Positions 54,395-62,377 of a stretch of DNA of 64,000 bases are shown here, one piece after another. The notes below the pieces were generated by a model that was not told where the DNA came from, did no database searches, and was given only the letters and a program-made list of their open reading frames with translations. A program made the position numbers and the translations under genes. Position 1 is the stretch's first letter, and the number at the start of each line of letters is the position of its first letter. Source of the stretch: Acidobacteriota bacterium (GTDB lineage Bacteria > Acidobacteriota > Terriglobia > Acidiferrales > UBA7541); assembly GCA_013289955.1 (NCBI GenBank), contig JABCYZ010000005.1, forward strand, positions 1 through 64,000, read 5' to 3'.

Positions 54395-54871
54395 CGATTG
54401 AATCGCTAAGTTTCCGCTTCCCGCTCAACTTATTTGAAAGCAGTTCGGTTTTACCCTGGCCGCCTTCGGTAAATTGCTTCGTGAAGCTCTACTTCTTGGT
54501 TCCACTCACGATCACTGCTCGGTGTGACCCGCGCCGCATCTTTGAGTGCCCCGCAAAGCTTTTTGCTTCCGCATTCGTCCGCCAGCAATGCAGTTTTACC
54601 CGCACTGCCTTGAACTCAGCCGCGAAGCCGGCTCCCCGATTCACGCCATTGGAAGCTGGCCCGGTTTTACCCTTGCCATTTCCTTTGTTTGAATCGCAAA
54701 GCTTTTCTTCTCAATTCAATTCCGTTAACGCCAGCTCAGTTTTATCCTCGCTGCCATCTGGGAACTGTCTCGTGAAGTTTTCTTCGCAATTCAACTCAGT
54801 GAATGCCGGTTCGGTTTTACCCTTGCCGCCATCTCTGAATTGACTCGTGAAGTTTTTCTTCCCGATCAATC
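54365..54871. repeat. Degenerate tandem array of about seven ~74-bp repeats
   Basis: A core of the form CGGTTTTACCC-TTGCC-GCC recurs with G-T-T-T-T-A starting at 54449, 54594, 54665, 54740 and 54815. Weaker copies reading GGTGTGACC lie at 54372 and 54523. The spacing is 77, 74, 71, 71, 75 and 75 bp. Each unit continues with a GAA-T-TG-CTCGTGAAG-TTTTCTTC stretch. Units are adjacent with no unique spacers, so it is not CRISPR. On the minus strand the last three units read as a repeated peptide (NFT-QF-DG--KTE-A-TELN), but the frame breaks at earlier copies. It lies 200 bp before the BlaI gene. Confidence 0.7.
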
Positions 54872-55030
54872 TGCTGCGCATACTAAGAGCAGCAACAATC
54901 GTTGGCAAGCGCAATCTCACAAAAACTCTGTGGAAATATGTGCATGCCTGTGGAAGAAATTCTCGAACACAGGAACACAACAAGTTCCGCCGGGTCACGC
55001 ACCGGCACAATCTTCCCCGATTTTTTTCGC

Positions 55031-55059
55031 TTGACATACGAATTAATTAGTACTATACA
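55031..55059 (+). promoter_or_regulatory. Consensus promoter of the blaI gene
   Basis: TTGACA (55031-55036) and TATACA (55054-55059) are exactly 17 bp apart. The spacer is AT-rich with small palindromes (AATTAATT and TAGTACTA at 55048-55055), suitable for BlaI binding. The start codon at 55068 is only 8 bp after the -10 box, so transcription would begin almost at the ATG and the mRNA is probably leaderless. Confidence 0.75.
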
Positions 55060-55067
55060 ACGAATAT

Positions 55068-55442
55068 ATGAGACCCAAACACGCCACCCTTACCCCCCAG
55101 GAACTCGAAATCATGAAGCTCGTCTGGCAGCGCGAAAACGCCACTGTCCGCGACATTTACGAAGCCCTGCTCGAGAAACGCAAAATCGCCTACACCACCG
55201 TCATGACCATGATGAAAATCCTCGAAACCAAGGGATATCTGAAAAAGCGCCGGCTGGATCGCGCATTTGTTTATCGCCCCGCTCACCCCAAGAGCCAGAT
55301 CATCAGCGGCATGCTTCGCGAGTTCATCGATCGCGTTTTCAACGGCTCGGCGGAACCACTCCTTGTTCATCTCGTCCAGTCCCGTCAAATTCGCGAGAAG
55401 GACCTGGAAAAAATTGTGCGCATGATCGAGGAAATAAAATGA
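55068..55442 (+). CDS. BlaI/MecI/CopY-family repressor
   Basis: A 124-residue winged-helix repressor: LTPQELEIMKLVWQRENATV, the recognition helix ending RKIAYTTVMTMMKILETKGY and the wing LKKRRLDRAFVYRPAHP, followed by a dimerisation domain to the end. In BlaI/MecI systems, a membrane protease (BlaR1/MecR1) senses the drug and causes repressor loss. The next gene, 28 bp downstream, encodes such a protease, so this is the standard regulator-sensor pair. It probably represses its own promoter; no ribosome site precedes it, consistent with a leaderless transcript. No beta-lactamase is near. Confidence 0.95.
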   Translation: MRPKHATLTPQELEIMKLVWQRENATVRDIYEALLEKRKIAYTTVMTMMKILETKGYLKKRRLDRAFVYRPAHPKSQIISGMLREFIDRVFNGSAEPLLVHLVQSRQIREKDLEKIVRMIEEIK

Positions 55443-55470
55443 ACATTCCTGAAGCGCTCGAGGGAATCCG

Positions 55471-57198
55471 GTGCTGCCCATGAACACGCCGTTGTGGTTT
55501 TCGAATCTCCTGTTTTGGAGCGCGCAGATCATCCTTCTCGTGCTCGGGGCCGGATGGCTTCCTCGCCTGCTCGAAATCCGCCAGCCGCGCGTACTTCTCG
55601 TGTACTGGCGGGCGCTTCTCGCCACGAGTCTCCTGCTCCCCCTCCTCGAGCCCTGGCACGAAGCCAAGCGAATCAGCACGATCGCGGCCCCGCTGGGTTT
55701 TGGACCTCTTCCTCTCGCTTCCACGTCCAGCCCCGCCGCCGCTCACTGGCACTTTCCAGGCCTTGATCTCGTCGCTCAGACGATCGGCGCCGTGATTCTC
55801 ACCGGCATCGGCGTGCGATTTGTCATGCTTGCCCTGGGCCTCGTGAAACTTCGCCAGTTCCGCCAGGCTTCCTCTCCGATTCCCGCGTCCGCCGGATCCA
55901 CTGCCGTTCTCGATGAAATGCGCGTGCGTGCAAGCACCCTCGCCGAGTTCCGCCTTTCCGCCGATGTGGACTCGCCCGTCACCTTCGGCCTGGCGGCCCC
56001 GGTCATCCTGTTGCCGGAGCGTTTCTCGTCCATGGACTCCCGTTTCCAGGCCGCGATTGCCTGTCACGAACTGCTCCACGTGCGCCGCCACGATTGGGCT
56101 CATCACTTGGCCGAAGAAATCGTGCGCGCCGTCTTCTGGTTTCATCCCGCCATCGCCTGGCTCATCGCGCGCCTCCGTCTCGCGCGTGAACAGGTCGTCG
56201 ATCTCGAGGTCCTGAGACTCACAAAAGCACGCAAGACGTATCTGGAAGCCTTGCTTGAATTTACGGCCGGCCGCGCCCCTGGCGCAGCCGTTCCTGCGCC
56301 GCCATTTCTCGCCGAGCGTCAGCTCGCCGAAAGAGTAGCTCTCATGCTGAAGGAGGTTCGTATGTCCCGAACAAGACTGGTTGCTTCACTCACTTCTATC
56401 GTCTGCCTTCTCGCCTTGACCGTGGCGCTGGCGGTGTGGGCGTTTCCTCTCCGGGCTGGATCGTCTAGCGCTCAAAGCGCGCCAGAAAGCGCCGTCCAAG
56501 GAGGCGTTTCCGGTGGAGTCACCGGCGGCGTCTCGGGAAGCGTTTCCGGAGGAGTCGCCGGCGGAGTCGCGGCTGGCATCGCGGGCGGCATCTCCAGCAC
56601 CGTTTCCGGCGGCCCCACCCGCGATATACCGACAGTAGACAAGACCACGATCTGGACCGACAAGGTGAAGCGAGGTCCCATGGTGAGGCAAGTCCGTGGA
56701 CTCGGATCACTGGTCCGCTCGGACTCCGGAAACCTGATGGCTAGAATCACGTTGCCTGAATTCATGATGAAAGAAGTCGAGCCCGGTCAAAATCTCACCT
56801 TGTCCACACCAAAGTGGAGCGTCAAGGGACATGTCAGGGGCCTCAGTCGGAAAATCTCAAACGGAGAGGGTACCGTGGATTTGGGGCTCGAAGAAATAAC
56901 TCTGCCAGAGGGAGCCGGCGCTGGTCTCCAGTTGGACGCCACCTTCGACGTCGAAAAACTCGATAACGTTCTCTACGTCGGACGCCCGGTTCACTCGGGC
57001 GAAGGCGCCTCAGGAAATTCTTCGTTCTCTATATTCAAAATTGTCAATGATGGGGCCGAAGCCGTCCGCGTCGACGTAAAACTTGGCCGCGCCTCCGTAA
57101 ACACGATCGAGGTTCTGGACGGACTGAAAGAAGGCGACACAGTCATCCTCTCCGACATGTCCAGCTACGACAACGCCGCCCGCATCCACATAAAGTGA
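55471..57198 (+). CDS. BlaR1-like M56 protease fused to a shortened membrane-fusion adaptor domain
   Basis: A 575-residue protein. The N-terminal third has several membrane helices and the M56 zinc motif ACHELLHVRRHDW (H199, E200, H203), followed by REQVVDLEVLRL. A further helix (~304-325) leads to a Gly/Ser/Val-rich linker (~344-381). The rest (~395-575) matches the outer parts of HlyD/MacA-type adaptors: VKRGPMVRQVRGLGSLV, LDNVLYVGRPV and KLGRASVNTIEVLDGLKEGD to VILSDMS. The lipoyl and helical-hairpin parts are missing. Usual BlaR1 has a penicillin-binding domain here. GTG at 55471 follows AGGGA; ATG at 55480 is an alternative. Confidence 0.85.
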   Translation: MLPMNTPLWFSNLLFWSAQIILLVLGAGWLPRLLEIRQPRVLLVYWRALLATSLLLPLLEPWHEAKRISTIAAPLGFGPLPLASTSSPAAAHWHFPGLDLVAQTIGAVILTGIGVRFVMLALGLVKLRQFRQASSPIPASAGSTAVLDEMRVRASTLAEFRLSADVDSPVTFGLAAPVILLPERFSSMDSRFQAAIACHELLHVRRHDWAHHLAEEIVRAVFWFHPAIAWLIARLRLAREQVVDLEVLRLTKARKTYLEALLEFTAGRAPGAAVPAPPFLAERQLAERVALMLKEVRMSRTRLVASLTSIVCLLALTVALAVWAFPLRAGSSSAQSAPESAVQGGVSGGVTGGVSGSVSGGVAGGVAAGIAGGISSTVSGGPTRDIPTVDKTTIWTDKVKRGPMVRQVRGLGSLVRSDSGNLMARITLPEFMMKEVEPGQNLTLSTPKWSVKGHVRGLSRKISNGEGTVDLGLEEITLPEGAGAGLQLDATFDVEKLDNVLYVGRPVHSGEGASGNSSFSIFKIVNDGAEAVRVDVKLGRASVNTIEVLDGLKEGDTVILSDMSSYDNAARIHIK

Positions 57199-57289
57199 GC
57201 AGCCCCGTGTTCCGGGTCCTCCGGCCGCATGGATGTCTGGGGCTTTTGTTGCCCGGTTTACCCCCGGCGGCCTGCAGGGGCTTGTCGGA

Positions 57290-58570
57290 TCACGGTTTCT
57301 GAAGCGGCTGGATCGTCGCGTTCACGAGAAACTCCCCGTTCAGTTCGGTCACGTCGCCCGGGCCCTTGCCCGCGACAGGAAACAGTCGTGCCGAGAGCGG
57401 TTTGTGCCATTTCACAGCCAGGCTAGCCATGTCGCCGATGATGAGCGAAAGCTGTTCCGCGCTGATATCCCCCGGAAGGGGCACCGTATCGAGCCCCGTG
57501 CCGCAAACGGCGCTGTAGCTCAGCAGCGAATCAATCGAAATACGCCCTTCGCTCCAGCGCTGGGCCAACCGCGTATCCTCGAGGATTGGCAGCATCAAAC
57601 CGGAGTAGCCCGTCTGCTTCACCTGGATCTCGCGTATCGCCGAGGTAATCGTTGCGGCAGCTGTCAGCGTTCCGCTCGAACCGATGGGCTGGGTCGTCAG
57701 ATTTTCAATCGCTGCGCCAATCGAAACATCTTTCAGCGGAGCAGGAGACAGGTCGATTCCCGCATAGGCCCAGCCCGTTTCCGAATCGATCCGTCCCGCT
57801 TGCGCCTGCGCCTCGAACGCCACTTTGCCCAGCGCATCGACCAACCGTTGTTTGGCGGTCGCCAAATCCGGCGCATCCTTGAATGCCGTTGCTACGATGT
57901 TGGCCGACTCAAAGGCAATCGCGAATTGGTGCCCGAATCCGTTGTGATAGGCCGCGGGAAAAAACGGCGTCAGCGGCGGCACCATGGCGATAGCCGCGAA
58001 TCGAAAATTGCCCTGGCTGTGCTCCGTATCTTCGAGCCTTTTCATCACGCGCGCGGCGGCGCCCACCGCCGGCCAGCGCACTCCGTCCTCCGCGCCCACC
58101 ACGAGGCTCGCGTCCAGCTGTTTTGTGTTGAGCAAAATATCCGCAAGCAGGTCCGCCTGCGCCGGCGAATCCGTGGGGTTCAGCATCGCCGGCCCGATCG
58201 CCGCCGAAAAACCATCCTTGATCGCAAGGGCGTCATAACTTTTGAAAAACGCCACTGCCTGCGCGTCGGTCAGACCCGTCGTGTATTCCGGAAATGGCTG
58301 CGTCGCGATGCGAATCGTCTGGACTTCAAAGCCGCGCGACTCAAAGATCGTGCGCGCCCGGTTCAGCATTTTCACCGCATCCGCGATCTGCTGCTGGTAT
58401 TGCGCCCGGTCCAGAAGCACGAACGCCGTGATTGCCCGAATCTTCTGCTTGTGCTCAGGCGCCGCCTTCGACTGCGGCAGGGCTGGCCCGCACACCAAGG
58501 TGAGCAGTAGCAGCAGCAACGAAGCTCTCTGAATAAACGAGCGAGACGAACCGATCAGGAAGGCATCCAT
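57290..58570 (-). CDS. Exported DUF711-family protein
   Basis: A 426-residue protein with a signal peptide (~15-33, ASLLLLLLTLVCGPALP). The body matches DUF711 (UPF0210): VKMLNRARTIFESRGFEVQT, TIRIATQPFPEY, GFGHQFAIAFESANIV and AYAGIDLSPAPLKD. UPF0210 proteins are cytosolic in most bacteria and their activity is not established, so an exported version is unusual. The start at 58570 is set by the signal peptide. It lies between the M56 protein gene, which it converges on, and a glutaryl-CoA dehydrogenase-like gene on the same strand. Confidence 0.8.
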   Translation of the reverse strand: MDAFLIGSSRSFIQRASLLLLLLTLVCGPALPQSKAAPEHKQKIRAITAFVLLDRAQYQQQIADAVKMLNRARTIFESRGFEVQTIRIATQPFPEYTTGLTDAQAVAFFKSYDALAIKDGFSAAIGPAMLNPTDSPAQADLLADILLNTKQLDASLVVGAEDGVRWPAVGAAARVMKRLEDTEHSQGNFRFAAIAMVPPLTPFFPAAYHNGFGHQFAIAFESANIVATAFKDAPDLATAKQRLVDALGKVAFEAQAQAGRIDSETGWAYAGIDLSPAPLKDVSIGAAIENLTTQPIGSSGTLTAAATITSAIREIQVKQTGYSGLMLPILEDTRLAQRWSEGRISIDSLLSYSAVCGTGLDTVPLPGDISAEQLSLIIGDMASLAVKWHKPLSARLFPVAGKGPGDVTELNGEFLVNATIQPLQKP

Positions 58571-58723
58571 AGAAAGTTGTCTCCAGTAGTGGCGCGGCAT
58601 GCTGCGCCACTACAGCATACAAGATTCGGCCCCGGGCGAGATTGGTTGGCTCGAGAGACTTCCGTCTCTCCCTCTTTTTTGACTTCGCGGGGGGAGCAGG
58701 CTTTTGCCTGCGATCCTTTCGAC

Positions 58724-59896
58724 TCACACGAATGCGGAAATTCCGGTGATTTTTTCCCCGATGATCAGTTTATGAATGTCGTTCGTTCCCTCGTAGGTGA
58801 AAACGCTCTCGAGGTTGTTCATGTGGCGCATGATGCAGTAATCGTCCACAATCCCGTTCGCGCCGAGAATATCGCGCCCCTTCCGCGCCGTTTCGAGAGC
58901 AATGGCCACATTGTTCATCTTCAACATCGAAATGTGCGAGAAATCCACCTTCCCTTTGTCCTTCAGACGTCCCACGTGCAGCGCCAGCAATTGCCCCTTC
59001 ACGATCTCCGTAATCATCCACGCTAATTTTTCCTGCACCAGCTGGTGCGAAGCAATCGGCTTGTTCGCAAATTGCTTGCGCGTCTTGGCGTACTGCAGCG
59101 CCGTATCGTAGCAAGCCATCGCCGCGCCCAGCGCTCCCCAGCCAATCCCGTAGCGCGCCTGATTCAGACAACCCAGCGGCCCCTTCAATCCCACAACCTT
59201 CGGCAGCAGATTCTCTTCCGGAATTTCGCAGTCGGCAAACGCCAGACCGGAAGTTACCGACGCGCGCAGCGACCACTTCCCATGCACATCCCACGCCTTG
59301 AATCCCGGCGTTCCCTTCTCCACCAAAAATCCCCGGATTTTTTCGTCTTCGCACTTCGCCCAGACCACCGCGACGTCCGCAATCGAACCGCTGGTGATCC
59401 ACATCTTCTCGCCATTCAAGATGTAGCTCGCGCCTTTTTTCACCGCGCGTGTAAGCATCCCGCCGGGATTCGATCCAAACTGCGGCTCCGTCAAACCAAA
59501 ACATCCGATCGCCGTTCCCTGCTGGAGCAGCGGCAACCATTTCTCTTTTTGCTGGTCGCTGCCATACGCATGAATCGGATACATCACGAGCGCGCTTTGC
59601 ACCGAGACAAAGCTGCGCAATCCGGAATCGCCGCGCTCGAGCTCCTGCGTCACCAGGCCGTAGGCAACGTTGGACATTCCCGCACAGCCGTAACCTTGCA
59701 AACTCGCGCCGAAAAATCCCAGCTCTCCGAGCTGCGGAACGAGATGCTTCGGGAAAGTCCCTTCGCGGCTGTGTTTTTCGATGATGGGAATGATTTCGTT
59801 GTCGACGAAACGCCGCGCGGTCTGCCGGACGAGCTTTTCCTCGTCGTTCAGCTGCGAATCAAAATCGATGAAGTCCACACCGGCAAATCCAGCCAT
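58724..59896 (-). CDS. Glutaryl-CoA dehydrogenase-like acyl-CoA dehydrogenase
   Basis: A 390-residue FAD enzyme. Typical motifs: CFGLTEPQFGSNPGGMLTRA and the segment MWITSGSIADVAVVWAKCED bind FAD and substrate. YAKTRKQFANKPIASHQLVQ and RDILGANGIVDDYCIMRHMN follow, and the catalytic glutamate is in VFTYEGTNDIHKLIIGEKIT. This last motif resembles glutaryl-CoA dehydrogenase, which oxidises and decarboxylates glutaryl-CoA to crotonyl-CoA in lysine and tryptophan breakdown. Another short-chain acyl-CoA substrate cannot be excluded. GAAAGAGGATCGA precedes the ATG at 59896; no pathway genes are adjacent. Confidence 0.9.
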   Translation of the reverse strand: MAGFAGVDFIDFDSQLNDEEKLVRQTARRFVDNEIIPIIEKHSREGTFPKHLVPQLGELGFFGASLQGYGCAGMSNVAYGLVTQELERGDSGLRSFVSVQSALVMYPIHAYGSDQQKEKWLPLLQQGTAIGCFGLTEPQFGSNPGGMLTRAVKKGASYILNGEKMWITSGSIADVAVVWAKCEDEKIRGFLVEKGTPGFKAWDVHGKWSLRASVTSGLAFADCEIPEENLLPKVVGLKGPLGCLNQARYGIGWGALGAAMACYDTALQYAKTRKQFANKPIASHQLVQEKLAWMITEIVKGQLLALHVGRLKDKGKVDFSHISMLKMNNVAIALETARKGRDILGANGIVDDYCIMRHMNNLESVFTYEGTNDIHKLIIGEKITGISAFV

Positions 59897-60200
59897 TCGA
59901 TCCTCTTTCCGAGCCGCCACACGCACCGGCGCGTGATTGTAGCAAGGCCGTTCCGGCCCGAGCAATCCTAGCTGAGTCCGGCGAATGGGTTCAGGTCACG
60001 ATAGCGTTCCCGAGACTGGCTTCGGGCGGGGGCCACACTCCGTTTGCGCCACTATGGCACACACGACTCGGGGAGGCTCAATTCAGGAAAGCGCGCGATG
60101 TTCGCCTCCGACTAACGCGCTGAAACTAAACCATTTGACTCAGTGAGAAGCGCCGAGATTCGGTACCAGATGTGCATTTCCCTTGCTGGGGGAGGGAGAT
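59897..60200. other. Intergenic region between divergent genes
   Basis: About 300 bp with no credible small gene. It should contain the promoters of the acyl-CoA dehydrogenase-like gene (minus) and the first TonB-dependent receptor gene (plus). TTGACT near 60137 might be a -35 box for the latter, but no good -10 follows at the right spacing. Confidence 0.35.
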
Positions 60201-62330
60201 GTGTCCACGAGCGAAGGGCTAGCGATAGTCCTCATGCGGCGCCAGAACCTCGCCACCTGGGGCACCTTAGCCGCACTCTTTTTCACCTGCCCTGCGGCCC
60301 CGGCTCACGCTAGGCAATCGACCGGGCTGCCCCAAGCTTCCGAATTGGCCGAAGCCAGAGAAACTCAGCAAACGCCCGGGGCAGCGCCCGTGTCACACGC
60401 TTCTTCACCGCCCGAACGCGACCTGACAAAAGTGAGTATCGAGGACTTGATGAACATGGAGGTAACGTCGGCTTCCAAGCAAGAACAGAAGCTGTCTCAA
60501 GTGGCCGCGGCAATTTTCGTCATCACGCAGGAAGACATCCGTAGTTCGGGAGCCCTAAACATTCCCGATCTATTGCGGATGGTTCCCGGTCTGGATGTGG
60601 CGCAGATAAATGCGAACACCTGGGCCATCTCGTCTCGAGGCTTCAATCTTCAGTTCGCCAACAAGTTGCTGGTGCTGATCGATGGCCGAGCGGTGTACAC
60701 GCCACTTTTCGGCGGTGTCAACTGGGATACGCAGGACGTGCCGCTCGAGGACATCGAGCGCATCGAAGTGATTCGCGGACCCGGCGGAACCGTGTGGGGC
60801 GCAAACGCCGTAGACGGCGTGATCAACATCATTACGAAGAAAGCTGAGGATACCCAGGGAGGCCTCGTGACTGGCGGAGGCGGCACGCTGGCCGAGGAAT
60901 TCGGGACTTTACAGTACGGCGGAAGGAAGGGCGATACCAGCTACCGCGTCTTCCTGAAGTATCTGAACGATGACCACCTCGCCGATTTGAACGGGGAGAA
61001 CGGCGAGGATGATTGGCATCTGTTGCACGCGGGTTTTCGCGCCGATACAGCGCTCTCCAAGCGAGATTCACTGACAACCCAAGGAGACATTTATACCGGC
61101 GACGAAGGCTCGATCATCGTGCACTCCGTTCTGTCCCCCGTCGAGAACATAAACGTGGAGAGGCTCGCCCCGCTTTCAGGCGGAGACATAGAGACACGCT
61201 GGAATCATGTCTTTTCGAGCCGCTCCGACACGACTCTGCAATTTTATTTCGACAGATACGCAAGAGACGGTCCGGAAGCGAAAGAAGTCCGCAACACATT
61301 TGATATCAATTTTCAGAACCACATCGTCGTTGGCACCCGTCAGGATCTGATCTGGGGCGCGGAATTCCGCCATTCCGCCGACGAAACGGTGGGCACGATC
61401 GATCAAGCCTTTATTCCGGCCAACGAAGCCGGCCAACTGTTCGACGCATTTCTCCAGGATCAGATCTCACTAAGGCCGGATCGCATGGTCCTATACGTCG
61501 GCTCGAGAATCGAGGACAGCTATTTTAGCGGCTTCGATTATGAGCCGAGCGCACGTTTCGCGTGGACTCCGAGCCCCCGCCGGACGTTTTGGGCCGCCGT
61601 CTCGCGCGCCAGCCGGACTCCGACGCAACGCGACATCGGCATAGATGCAGTGCTCGCAGCCTTGCCCGGACCCTCGGAAGTAGCCTTGCTTGGTAATCCG
61701 AACATCAAATCGGAACACGTAATCGCCTATCAATTGGGTTTTCGGACGCAGCCTGCGGTACGTCTTTCTATCGACCTCACCGTCTTCCTCAACAATTACC
61801 ACGACCTGGAAAGCGCCCAGATTCTTCCGTCATTCTTCGACCCCGATTCCGCGCCACCCGTCACTGTTTTCCCAGAGACCTACGGCAACCGAATGTACGG
61901 CATGACGGAAGGTCTGGAGGCGTCCGTAAAGTGGAAGGCCACGAGCCGTTGGACGCTTAGCCCCAGCTATTCCTTTCTCGAAATGCATCTCCACATGCAG
62001 GCCGGCACACAGGATTCGACGAGCGTGGAAGATGCCGAGGGCTCGAGCCCCGGTCATCAGGCGCAGCTGCGATCGCATGTGGATCTGGCGAATGGCTTCG
62101 CGTGGGATACGAACGCCTATTTCGTCGGACGATTGCCGGCGCAATCTGTGCCGTCCTACACGCGGCTCGATTCGCAGCTGACCTGGCACCTCAAGGAGCG
62201 TGCGGAATTCAGCCTCGCCGGTCAAAACCTGCTCAAAGATCATCACGTGGAATTCAACGATCAATTTCAAAGCGTAAATTCCTCCCAAGTCAAACGAAGC
62301 GCTTACGCGAAATTCACCTGGCGGTTCTAG
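60201..62330 (+). CDS. TonB-dependent receptor, first of a tandem pair
   Basis: A 709-residue outer-membrane receptor. The signal peptide runs to PAHA (~residue 37). The mature N-terminus contains DLTKVSIEDLMNMEVTSASK, a motif common in acidobacterial receptors, then the plug domain (IFVITQEDIRSSGALNIPDL, IERIEVIRGPGGTVWGANAV, DGVINIITKKA). The C-terminal beta-barrel ends in an aromatic residue (TWRF). It imports a large ligand such as a siderophore, cobalamin or oligosaccharide using TonB energy. The GTG at 60201 follows GGGAGGGA; ATG at 60234 is an alternative. A second related receptor follows 47 bp later. Confidence 0.93.
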   Translation: MSTSEGLAIVLMRRQNLATWGTLAALFFTCPAAPAHARQSTGLPQASELAEARETQQTPGAAPVSHASSPPERDLTKVSIEDLMNMEVTSASKQEQKLSQVAAAIFVITQEDIRSSGALNIPDLLRMVPGLDVAQINANTWAISSRGFNLQFANKLLVLIDGRAVYTPLFGGVNWDTQDVPLEDIERIEVIRGPGGTVWGANAVDGVINIITKKAEDTQGGLVTGGGGTLAEEFGTLQYGGRKGDTSYRVFLKYLNDDHLADLNGENGEDDWHLLHAGFRADTALSKRDSLTTQGDIYTGDEGSIIVHSVLSPVENINVERLAPLSGGDIETRWNHVFSSRSDTTLQFYFDRYARDGPEAKEVRNTFDINFQNHIVVGTRQDLIWGAEFRHSADETVGTIDQAFIPANEAGQLFDAFLQDQISLRPDRMVLYVGSRIEDSYFSGFDYEPSARFAWTPSPRRTFWAAVSRASRTPTQRDIGIDAVLAALPGPSEVALLGNPNIKSEHVIAYQLGFRTQPAVRLSIDLTVFLNNYHDLESAQILPSFFDPDSAPPVTVFPETYGNRMYGMTEGLEASVKWKATSRWTLSPSYSFLEMHLHMQAGTQDSTSVEDAEGSSPGHQAQLRSHVDLANGFAWDTNAYFVGRLPAQSVPSYTRLDSQLTWHLKERAEFSLAGQNLLKDHHVEFNDQFQSVNSSQVKRSAYAKFTWRF

Positions 62331-62377
62331 CCGGCATAGAAGGGCGGAGTGGTGCGAGGCCGGGAAGGAAGACAACG

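Noticed and set aside
54365..54871. CRISPR array
   Set aside because: The repeats are long, degenerate and adjacent, with no unique spacers and no cas genes anywhere in the window.
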